Positions 24,881-35,154 of a stretch of 64,000 bases of DNA are shown one piece after another. The notes beneath the pieces were generated by a model. The model worked only from the letters and a program-made list of their open reading frames with translations, was not told the DNA's origin and did no database searches. The position numbers and the translations under genes are program-made. Each line of letters starts with the position of its first letter. Positions within the stretch are counted from its first letter, which is position 1. The stretch is from Nemertoderma westbladi (lineage: Eukaryota > Xenacoelomorpha > Nemertodermatida > Nemertodermatidae), in assembly GCA_032718475.1 (NCBI GenBank), contig JAUCBJ010005631.1, positions 1 to 64,000 of the forward strand, in the 5' to 3' direction.

Positions 24881-25856
24881 TCTCCTATGTTTTTATAATC
24901 CTTTCGAGTTGATACTTAGCATTAACTCATTTCACGTGCTGCGCGAAGGCCCCACTTCGTGTCTCTAGTACGTGTGTTGTAAATTGAGGGCAATGCGCAA
25001 TTCTGCGTTTTTTTTCAAATTTATAGAATATTTGACTTTGCGTGTGGCCGTATGTGTCATCTGATAGGCAGTCACTGATAGGCAGTGCGGTTCAACTAGT
25101 TAAGTTGTCATTTGATTTTATTTAGTTAATGTGGTTTTATCGAACTTGTGTCACTGCGAAATTAGTTAGGTAACGGGGATTTTTAGAAAAAATTGTTGAC
25201 TTTCAACTGAAATCTAACTAAATACCGAAAGCTGGAAGCAGGATCCCTCTGAAACAGTGGACCTAAAATGTTTCAAATAAAAACCCATTGCCTTTGTTAA
25301 GTATAATAGTACATAGTGCGGCGTGCTTATCATATGAAAAGCCATATTAAATATAGTTTGTGATGTGTTGCGAAACGGCAATAACAAAAATTGCTATGGT
25401 TACCTGAAATATTCAAAATTTTGGTAGTTTGTTTGAAGTTTTAGTTGAATTTTCAACTATTATTTAACTAAACACCTCAAAATTAGTTGAAATAATTAGT
25501 TAACATAATCATTAATGTTTATTTATTTGGGTTTAGTTCAGTTGTCACTACGAAAGAACAGCAGTTGAACAGCATTCTGATAGGTGGTGTTGACATCATA
25601 TTACTGGTAAAAACGCAGAGTCTTTGATTTATTTTACTTTTGTTGATGTTGTTAATTGCCATTATTTGATCTTAATTGATTTATTTGATCCCCTTTCAAT
25701 TTGATCTTTCCAATATAGTGAATTTATTGTTTATTGTGATGCCTATGTATTTTATGGTAGTGGGTTGTTCAATCGTTATTGAATTTACATTCAGTTCGAG
25801 GCCACCAGGCCCCTATGGTTTTTTAAATTTAGATTTAAAAGTAGAAATTAGGTTTT
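24881..25856. other. Gene-free spacer
   Basis: No gene recognised. It contains several AACTA/TAGTT-rich phrases (about 25100-25500) that look like decayed repeats, but I could not define an element. Confidence 0.35.
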
Positions 25857-26350
25857 TCAGGATTCAATTTTAATACTATATTTGTAATTGGGGTGCTTAT
25901 ATTTAATTACAATATTTTGTTCTAAAATTGTCGATGCTGATATTGGATGTTTATGTGCAATGTAAACGGTTGTATCATCTGCATACTGAATTATGTTTTC
26001 ATTATTTTCCACAGATTTGTGAACGTTATTTGTATATATCTCAAAGAGTGGTCCCATAATGTTACACCTTTCAGGATTCCTCTTTTTTGAATTAAAGTTT
26101 TCATATTTGAACATATATTTTTAATTTTAACAGATTGCTTTCTAACTTTATATCGGATGTTAGATAATCTTTATTAATTGGGATGAGGCATTACGAAATC
26201 CTATACTTTATAAATCGTTTATTAAAAGGCCATTGTCTACCCGTAGGGAATTAAAAGCCTTGATAAGGTCAAGAAGAGCCACATCTACGAATTTGATTTT
26301 GTCAAGTTCTTGACGCCCTTTTTCAGTTAGGTATATCATTTTTTTTACAA
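25857..26350 (-). pseudogene. Relic of CR1/Jockey-type LINE reverse transcriptase
   Basis: On the minus strand, from 26350 down, fragments of an RT can be read: a motif A relic with LIKAFNS, a segment MGPLFEIYTNNV, and motif C QYADDTTVYIAH (about residues 43-54 of the frame 25857-26114). Multiple stops and frameshifts separate these pieces. The spacing and the YADDT box match LINEs of the CR1/Jockey group and resemble the relic at 56.2-57.8 kb. No ends or target duplication found. Confidence 0.75.
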
Positions 26351-26639
26351 CCTTTCCAGAATCCAAATTGAAGGAGTTTATGTTTATAAGTTATAAGTTA
26401 TATAATTATTCTCAATATATGAATATATTTCTATAAATAAGATATTTTCTAATATTTTAGAAATCGGATGTTTAAAAGATATTGTAGTTTTTGGGTTTGT
26501 GGTAGTTTGTGGGGTCACATTATAATAATGCTACACATGTTGCCACTCTGGATCTGGCTTTAGTATACTGAATCATATAGGAATAATTGACCACACTGTA
26601 GAATCTCTAAACCATTTATTTAGTGGTTTGATTGATACA

Positions 26640-26760
26640 ATTTATGGACAATATTGTGGAACCATTGACCCATATTGTGGAACCATTGACCCATATTGTG
26701 GAACCATTGACCCATATTGTGGAACCAATGACCCATTTGTGGAACCAATGACACATATTC
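26640..26760. repeat. Outlying block of the 21-bp satellite
   Basis: About five copies of GGAACCATTGACCCATATTGT-type units, 400 bp upstream of the main array. The last copies are degenerate. Confidence 0.9.
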
Positions 26761-27167
26761 TGCCGACCTAAGGCAAACCCATGTAACTCGAATTTTGACG
26801 AAAATGAGATATTGATATCATTTTAAAGCTTATGGCGAGCTCTATCTGGTGGTAGAACTTAATAGAATGTACCTAATCTCTAAAGGAGTTAAAAAGGGTG
26901 TAATTCTAAATGTGATAATGACACTCCATGTAACTATAAGCGTAAACCATGTATCTCATTCGAGTTACATTGTTTTGGCTTTTAGGTACAGCTGTTGAAA
27001 TTTATATAATTTACAAGATGTAATATAAGTAAACTGGTTAGATTTGGCTGGCTAGATTGGCTAAATGAATGGCTAAAGTGGCTAAACTGGCTAGACTTGT
27101 AAGGTAAATCCATTTAACTCGAAAATCATAATATAATACAATTTTTAAATAGCTAGCTTAAAGTTTG
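26761..27167. other. Unique sequence between two satellite blocks
   Basis: No gene. Two related phrases, AAGGCAAACCCATGTAACTCG near 26769 and AAGGTAAATCCATTTAACTCG near 27101, lie close to the two edges, and a run of GGCTA words occurs at 27047-27095. Confidence 0.4.
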
Positions 27168-29455
27168 GACCCATATTGTGGACCATTGAACCATTTTGTG
27201 GAACCAATGGCCCATATTGTGGAACCAATGGCCCATATTGTGGAACCAATGGCCCATTTTGTGGAACCAATGACCCATTTTGTGGAACCATTGAACCATA
27301 TTGTGGAACCAATGACCCATTTTGTGGAACCAATGGCCCATTTTGTGGAACCATTGAACCATATTGTGGAACCAATGGCCCATATTGTGGAACCAATGGC
27401 CCATTTTGTGGAACCATTGAACCATATTGTGGAACCAATGGCCCATATTGTGGAACCAATGGCCCATTTTGTGGAACCATTGAACCATATTGTGGAACCA
27501 ATGACCCATTTTGTGGAACCAATGGCCCATTTTGTGGTACCATTGAACCATATTGTGGAACCAATGGCCCATATTGTGGAACCAATGGCCCATTTTGTGT
27601 AACCAATGGCCCATATTGTGGAACCAATGGCCCATATTGTGGAACGAATGGCCCATATTGTGGAACCAATGGCCCATATTGTGGAACCAATGGCCCATAT
27701 TGTGGAACCAATGGCCCATATTGTGGAACCAATGGCCCATATTGTGGACCATTGAACCATATTGTGGACCATTGAACCATCTTGTGGAACCAATGACCCA
27801 TTTTGTGGAACCATTGAACCATATTGTGGAACCAATGACCCATTTTGTGGAACCAATGGCCCATTTTGTGGAACCATTGACCCATATTGTGGAACCAATG
27901 GCCCATATTGTGGAACCACTGGCCCATTTTGTGGAACCAATGGCCCATTTTGTGGAACCATTGAACCATATTGTGGAACCAATGACCCATTTTGTGGAAC
28001 CAATGGCCCATTTTGTGGAACCATTGAACCATATTGTGGAACCAATGGCCCATATTGTGGAACCAATGGCCCATTTTGTGGAACCAATGGCCCATATTGT
28101 GGAACCAATGGCCCATATTGTGGAACCAATGGCCCATATTGTGGAACCAATGGCCCATATTGTGGAACCAATGGCCCATATTGTGGACCATTGAACCATA
28201 TTGTGGACCATTGAACTATATTGTGGAACCAATGGCCCATATTGTGGACCATTGAACCATATTGTGGAACCAATGGCCCATATTGTGGAACCAATGGCCC
28301 ATATTGTGGACCATTGAACCATATTGTGGACCATTGAACTATATTGTGGAACCAATGGCCCATATTGTGGAACCAATGGCCCATATTGTGGACCATTGAA
28401 CCATATTGTGGAACCATTGACCCATATTGTGGAACCAATGGCCCATATTGTGGAACCATTGGCCCATATTGTGGAACCAATGGCCCATATTGTGGAACCA
28501 ATGGCCCATATTGTGGAACCAATGGCCCATATTGTGGAACCAATGGCCCATTTTGTGGAACCAATGGCCCATATTGTGGAACCAATGGCCCATATTGTGG
28601 ACCATTGAACCATATTGTGGACCATTGAACCATATTGTGGAACCATTGAACCATATTGTGGAACCAATGGCCCATATTGTGGAACCAATGGCCCATATTG
28701 TGGACCATTGAACCATATTGTGGACCATTGAACCATATTGTGGAACCATTGAACCATATTGTGGACCATTGAACCATATTGTGGAACCAATGGCCCATAT
28801 TGTGGAACCAATGGCCCATATTGTGGAACCAATGGCCCATATTGTGGAACCAATGGCCCATATTGTGGACCATTGAACCATATTGTGGAACCAATGGCCC
28901 AGTTGTGGAACCAATGGCCCATATTGTGGACCATTGAACCATATTGTGGACCATTGAACCATATTGTGGACCATTGAACCATATTGTGGAACCATTGAAC
29001 CATATTGTGGACCATTGAACCATATTGTGGAACCAATGGCCCATATTGTGGAACCAATGGCCCATATTGTGGAACCAATGACCCATATTGTGGAACCAAT
29101 GACCCATATTGTGGAACCAATGGCCCATATTGTGGAACCAATGACCCATATTGTGGAACCAATGACCCATATTGTGGAACCAATGACCCATATTGTGGAA
29201 CCAATGGCCCATATTGTGGAACCAATGACCCATATTGTGGAACCAATGACCCATATTGTGGAACCAATGGCCCATATTGTGGAACCAATGACCCATATTG
29301 TGGAACCAATGACCCATATTGTGGAACCAATGGCCCATATTGTGGAACCAATGACCCATATTGTGGAACCAATGACCCATATTGTGGAACCAATGACCCA
29401 TATTGTGGAACCAATGGCCCATATTGTGGAACCATTGTCCTAATTTGTGAACTGA
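27168..29455. repeat. 21-bp satellite (AACCAATGGCCCATATTGTGG), about 109 units
   Basis: Tandem array of a 21-bp unit with a few common variants: CAATGG or CAATGA, CATATT or CATTTT, and a 20-bp form ACCATTGAACCATATTGTGG that shifts register. Stop codons are rare because of the repeat, so open frames up to 788 codons exist on both strands and in several frames. They differ only by repeat register and should not be taken as genes. Variants are regionally clustered: CATTTT units lie mainly in 27190-28080, 20-bp units in 27740-29030, and CAATGACCC units in 29070-29400. The array decays into single degenerate units at 29456-29530. Confidence 0.95.
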
Positions 29456-29909
29456 CTCATTAAATTTGGAATAACTGATGCATTTGGTGGAATAATTGAC
29501 CCCTTTTGGTGGAACGATTGACATATTGACCCAGCCAGATGCTTTCTCCTATGGTTTCAAATGCATTCAGTTACTAATTACTACTGTAGAGACACCTACA
29601 CTACATATGTGAATCCTATGATGTACTGTAAGTATAGTAAACCGTATACACTTTGTACACAATGCAGACGCATCAATAGTGTTCTATGTTTCTTATTTCT
29701 GTACCAGTTTTGCCTTCATCATTTAGAATTATCAAAGTCTAACATAATAATTAATATTTCTAAATAGTATGATCATAACAATTTAATCGTTACAGTATGA
29801 TTTTGGTCATAGTGTAAAGTGAAGGAGAACCAACAGGGTATTGTAATGAATCGAAGAGATCTGTCAATCTCTCAAACACATGAATGTAAATTCGATAATT
29901 AATTAGCTG

Positions 29910-30079
29910 AAAACAGACAAATTGGCGCCTTTAGATCTGATGATCTATTGCGAGCTATTGATTTATTATTGAATGAAGAGAGTCCACCAAGGTCGTGTTT
30001 TGATGCATTTCTGGATATGTTTGAGAGTGGACAGGCAGCTAGTGAGCTAGAGACACAAGTCATGTCTAGGTGTCTATGA
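29910..30079 (+). pseudogene. Possible orphan exon, CARD-like helices (weak)
   Basis: A short open stretch ending in TGA at 30077-30079 encodes a plausibly helical peptide: DDLLRAIDLLLNEE, then PPRSCFDAFLDMFESGQ, then ASELETQ. The pattern of leucine-rich helix, loop, F-x-x-FL-x-x-x-x-x-SGQ resembles the C-terminal helices of CARD domains. An AG that could act as a splice acceptor lies at about 29907-29908. No partner exon was found in the window. It could be a terminal exon, a pseudogene piece or chance. Confidence 0.25.
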
Positions 30080-30163
30080 ATCTGTTTACTGTACATTTGT
30101 TGATTGTGGTGTGGTTGGTATCTGCACGTAATAAATGTTCATGTAAATGTTCCATAATGATTA

Positions 30164-30950
30164 CCCCCCCCCCCCCCCCCCCCCCCTGGCCAGCTAAAAC
30201 TGCCAGACATGCACCTTAGTATAATATATCATTTGAAAGATAATTTAATTCTGAGCTTACATGCAAAAATTTAGGGTCCAATACAAAAGTATAAAAATTT
30301 TATAGGCAATTTTTTAAACCTATCATACTTTTCAATATTTTTGATTTAATCGCAATTTAAAAAAATATAATTTATCCAGCGTTATTCATCAGCTTTGCCG
30401 GTTGCAGCCCTGTTTAAACAGTTATTCTGCCTGACTTTTGCTGTATTGCAATATATTACAGTATTTAGTTACCGGTATTAGTGTTTCTTTATGAATTTTA
30501 CTTAATTAGGCCTAACAGAAGTAATTAAAATGACAAGTTCCAGTGCAATCTTCAATGACTCTGAAGAAAAACGTGTGGTTGACAGAATCAGAGATGTTAC
30601 TTTTAGAGAGGGTCGTGATTCTGTAGCATAATCAAACTGAACTCAAACTAAAACGGCCCTTTTAAGGGCCAACATCCTTTGCCACTATCCAGGAGCTTCC
30701 CGTGCTGCAAAGGGGAAACATGGCTGAAAAGCTGATGACTAACGCTGGATAAATTAGATTTTTTTCAAAAATATTGAAAAATAAGATAGGTTTAAGGAAT
30801 AGCCTATAAAAGTTTTATACTTTTGTATTGGACCCTAAATTTTTGTATGTAAGCTCAGAATTAAATTATCTTTCGAATGATATATTACACTAAGGTGCAT
30901 GTCTGGCAGTTTTGCCTGGCCATGGGGGGGGGGGGGGGGGGGGGGGGGGG
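30164..30950. mobile_element. Foldback element with poly-C / poly-G ends
   Basis: Inverted arms of about 230 bp: 30164-30400 pairs with 30700-30950. The left end is a C tract (30164-30186), then CTGGCCAG, TGCCAGACATGCACCTTAGT and so on. The right end is the mirror image, closing with CTGGCCATG and a G tract (30924-30950). The arms carry GGGTCCAATACAAAAGTATA and its complement. The unpaired centre (about 30401-30699) holds a 33-codon open frame at 30531-30632 and a perfect small hairpin at 30655-30670. No transposase. Confidence 0.85.
30655..30670 (+). ncRNA. Histone-mRNA-like 3' stem-loop
   Basis: GGCCCT, loop TTTA, AGGGCC: a 6-bp stem with a 4-nt loop, matching the shape and consensus of the metazoan replication-dependent histone 3' stem-loop (GGYYYT-TTHH-ARRRCC). 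It is preceded by CTAAAAC, similar to the usual 5' flank, and followed by AACA. The preceding short frame ends 22 nt upstream (TAA 30630-30632) but is not recognisably a histone. Confidence 0.4.
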
Positions 30951-31219
30951 AATTGTAAACTTTATTCAGATTTTTGTTGCTGAATGGGAGACCTTTCATA
31001 TATATTTAACATAGAAGAACTTAGAGTAAGCCTAACTATCTATATCAGACTCTCAACCTTATAAGACTCAAAATTCTAGAAAAATTTGGACTTTTTTTAC
31101 ATTAGAAGAAGGAAATCTACAATACCACATACAATGCCTATAGTTTGTTAAGGTGCTGTATGAACTCCCGTGGTAAAGAGGTATTTTGATCACATGTTTC
31201 ATAAACCCGTTTGATGGTA

Positions 31220-31673
31220 CTACTACTAGGATCGGCATGCTGCATTGCAGCTGCATTTTTAAGAATGCTGTGCCGGCTTGTCAACAAAATTGCACCGCCA
31301 CAACTCCCTATCACCCATGACATTTGCTAGATCATCCGCATCTTCAAGGCCAGTGTCCTTTAGGATGCGTCTCAAGAAAGTCATGGGCTGTCCACCATGC
31401 TTATTCACGCCATGAGGCTGCCAAAGTACAAGATTATGCACTGGCTGGTCCTCACGGCGAAAGCAATGTCCTGCAAAGCGGAGGCGATTTTGTTCTAGTG
31501 TCAAGCTTGGGGGAACCAATGAGACACCTCCAATGTTATATAGTGTCTGGTTGGAGATGTGTGCATTGTACTTGACACAATGAACCCGGCGTAGCATTCT
31601 TGTGAATGTGCCATCCAGAGATTTCGTGTCCTCAGCAGTTAGAGCCCAGTATGGACTCCGTACACTGAGTACA
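31220..31673 (-). mobile_element. 5'-truncated RTE-like LINE copy
   Basis: Minus-strand copy of the LINE 3' end. The (TAG)n tail lies at the left (about 31220-31228), followed by the 3' untranslated tip and a frame (about 31259-31660) that encodes the C-terminal domain from about YWALTAEDTKSLDGTF to KPAQHS. A 12-bp duplication CGTTTGATGGTA flanks it (31208-31219 and 31674-31685). About 14 bases at the 5' junction do not match the family and could be filler. Very similar to the 60-63 kb copy. Confidence 0.9.
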
Positions 31674-31685
31674 CGTTTGATGGTA

Positions 31686-33854
31686 GTAACATTGAAATAT
31701 ATAACAAAATTATTATGGTCAGACATTAAGTACTAAATTATCTTATGTTTCACAGTTTATTGAGCTGACAATGCGTGTCGCTCAGCTTTAAAGTATCATT
31801 CATTTTGGACATTAGTTACATTTACCACAGTTATCTATTATTGCTGTTATCTGCTGTGTGTATGATAAGCTATCCTGTACCCATGTTGGATTTGCGGCTA
31901 ATCCACTTGTTAATATCTTTTTGTTAATAATACTAATAAGTACATAATAATAAAAATAATAGTATAATATAGTATAATAAGTATATAATTATATTATTTT
32001 TGAGCAAAAATAGTTGGTATTTTATGACACCTTTTTCGTGGTCTGAATATAAAACGATTATATATATTATATATTGATCTACCATATGCACTATTATCCA
32101 CTAAATGTGTTTACAAGAATACTGTGCTTTTGTTCCCTTAATTATTGGTAGCCAAAAAATGGAAATTTTACCATATATATTACAGTTGCTAGGATGTCTA
32201 CTTTATCAGAAAGAACTAACAAACTTTCGTATTAGACTTTTATTAAACTAATCTGTATTCGAATATATAATTATCCTAAATTATTTAGATTTCTAAATAC
32301 TTTTAATTAATAATCTTTTCACTTCTTGCAGGGTTAATTTAATGTGACAGTCACCTACCCCATCTTGATGGTAAAAACAGGTAATTGTTGTCATGTTGAC
32401 AGTTTGGGATGCCTTTTAATCTTTGCCGTCAAAAAATAATATGAGTCCAACCAATATTATTACATGCAAAAGCTTGAAGGAACATTAATCATTAAGTAAT
32501 ACTTATTACCTACTACTGTAACTTAACAGGTCTCATGCGTTTCTATGGGAACTGGTTCCATAATTATTGACACAGCACTTCTTATGTCGGTCTGTCAGCA
32601 CCGGTGACATCTCAAAGCATATTGCTACATTTATAACATACATGTGGTTTCAAATTTTCGTATTTTCTTTGGAGTGTTTAGTTTATTTTATTATTAAGTT
32701 TTTTTTTTTTTTTATTATTAGTTTAAGTTTATTTTCTTTGGAGTAGCAGCTACTGATCGCACTTTTACAATTTATCAACGATTGCACACATGATTCTTGA
32801 CCAAAGAATGTATTTTTATTCTACAGTAACTATTACTGATTCTTCTGATGTTACATTCAATTGTTAAACATCCTAGTTGGAGCTACTGTATGTTCAAATT
32901 GCAAACAAACTAAATTATTATATATATTATCGTAATGTTATGGATTAATTGATTACAGTACCTCAAATCTTAATGGTGTGCGGGTTTTTTTTACTATATA
33001 TACTTAATTAAATATATTGGATACATTTTACAGAAATTAAAAATTAAACATACAGTAAATGTCAACCGTGTTAAAAATTAACATGTCTGAGTTATGTTAA
33101 AAACACATACTTGTGTAAGAAAATAACTGCGCGACAATATTGCCCAAGTAATTTTGTAATTACTCTATTGCAATTAGTATATCCCCAGTCATCAATCACG
33201 TAATGACAGTGCTAAAAAAGGCGAATCTGCTTTGACATTGCCGATTGACAAATGAGCATTATACTCTTCGAATCTCATCAGTGTGTTAGCGTGAGGTTAT
33301 CTGAAAGTGATAATGATAGTAGTTGGATTACAAGAAGGACGGTCGTTCATTATCGGGGCTGTGGACACGCCCGGATGAATGCAACAGGGTGATACGTGAG
33401 GGTAATTGATTCCATTGCCAGCGGGTTGGTTTCCCATGAGGCTCGGATAGAACTGAGAATCTGTAGCCTTCTCTTAGAATGCACTCACTACATTGTCTTT
33501 GTCCATTGGGGATTGGCTAATTGGGATGTTCTGACTTTCGTGTGTCAAAAGTGTAGGCCTATCCGTCGTACATAGTGTAAATTAGAATCCGACAACCAAA
33601 AGATTCCCTATCTTTTTATTTCCGCTCATGGATTTTAGGAATTACGACAACCTGTGGAATAAGTTACTGGTTTTCCCAGGGAAACTTTCATTGTGGCTCA
33701 TAAGTACTGTAAGGTTGAACACCACCACCTGTGTTCGTTTTCTCAAAACCACCAGGAAAGTATTATTTTACAAAATTTTTATAATCCTTCTCTGGTGGAA
33801 GAATTTGTTAATTTTATCAGTAAACACCAAAAATGAAAGAAGTGATGCTTTCAC
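31686..33854. other. Gene-free spacer
   Basis: No gene recognised. T-rich tracts at about 32699-32713. Confidence 0.35.
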
Positions 33855-33897
33855 ATGATCAACCATAATTAAAATAAGAACGGTGCAAGTGTGTCAC
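33855..33897 (-). mobile_element. RTE-like LINE relic, part 2 (left of LTR element)
   Basis: Read on the minus strand, the 43 bases next to the left LTR continue the LINE that breaks off at 47094: right after the 5-bp duplication comes an equivalent of ACACTTGCACCATTCTTGTT, the DNA for the TLAPFLF part of RT motif B. Homology ends near 33855. Confidence 0.8.
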
Positions 33898-35154
33898 TGT
33901 TCGCGCTTTCAGACCTTTGGCAGTTTAACCCGCCAAATTAGGATGTCTTCTATATAATAAATCACTTTTAGCCTCTGACAAGTATTTTATTCACTACACT
34001 AGTCGAAACCAATCTGTGCGCGATCATTCACCCGCTGGATATACCCGGGAGATTGGGTTCGACGGCTTAATCGTATTGCTATGTAAGCCTACTGTATTAT
34101 TCGACTGATCGTATTATATAATCTCTGACAATATTATTCACCTTCGGGAATATTAACAGTTCCTTTAGGACGTGGCGCTTTATCTATACAAACAGAGTTA
34201 TGACTTAAACTACTCACAACGATATGGCTTAGTTATAATTCACATATATGGCGCATTCTTTAGGAAATGCTTCGTTATCAGTCTCACTCATACACAATGC
34301 TGCACAATACTGCACACTGATCTGCCGATCTTCACTGATTTTAGTCACATATAAAAGGAACACGGACCGAATCATGTAGGGTCTATCAAATAACATTAGA
34401 TTCACTTCAAACCACTTTAACATAAGTCACAATCGTTATATGTAACCTTTCTCTCTTACCTTCGGTATATCAAGAATATTGGGTTTCGGGGTTATTTCTC
34501 GTTATTCCAAATATAATAATTCATCAACCATATTATGAAGAACTGACAGCAAATAGCAGTATAACAATATAAAGTATGCACAGGTTGTTTGATTAGGTAT
34601 GGTATGTTATGTTGTGATAAATGCAGATATCGTGATAAATGCAGTGATCAGACATCAGATAACGGATATATGTCCTTATAATTAAGCCTACTAGTGTAGG
34701 GCTAAAGCCGTTCTTCCTGGCTTAGAATCACCAACAACACTAAAAACTGATAAGAATAACTATAAGAATACCAGCTACCCTTATTCTACAAAGATCTCAC
34801 CCACCACAGAGAATGAGCATACAGATAGGAAATTCAGTTCAGTAGATCTGTGATAGGTCAAAATCAAAACCAACTCAAATCCTATTGGCAGATACAGAAG
34901 GCAGGGCTATGGGGCAACGTGGCAATATCAGCCGTTAGCCGTCGTCATGGTAGCGACACTGTTTTCAAGAGTATCGAGCTTTTTACGTCACGAAATTACA
35001 GATTATGTCCTCTAAAGTACAAATACAGAAGAAATGGCTTTTATGTCCTATAAAACACCAGTACAGCAAGGACACGGCCTTTTTATGCCTGGTAAACCAA
35101 CCACAGAGTACTTTACGGGGATAATAACCGGCTAATTACGCAAAAGCTTTTACA
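33898..35154 (-). repeat. 3' LTR of the BEL/Pao-type element
   Basis: 1257 bp. In coding orientation it starts TGTAAAAGCTTTTGC and ends GCGCGAACA. By eye it is the same as 45837-47093 apart from one base (A at 35050 against C at 46989). The short open frames inside it recur identically in both LTRs and are not genes. Confidence 0.95.

Noticed and set aside
27145-29524. Giant repeat proteins of 348, 760 and 788 codons on the minus strand and several on the plus strand
   Set aside because: All are register variants of the 21/20-bp satellite. No start context, no domain, and the open state follows from the repeat.
33628-33858. 76-codon open frame left of the LTR element
   Set aside because: It runs into the LINE relic on the opposite strand and shows no domain.
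34172-35053. Short open frames in the LTR (60, 64 and 67 codons)
   Set aside because: Identical in both LTRs because the LTRs are copies. No known LTR-encoded protein matches.
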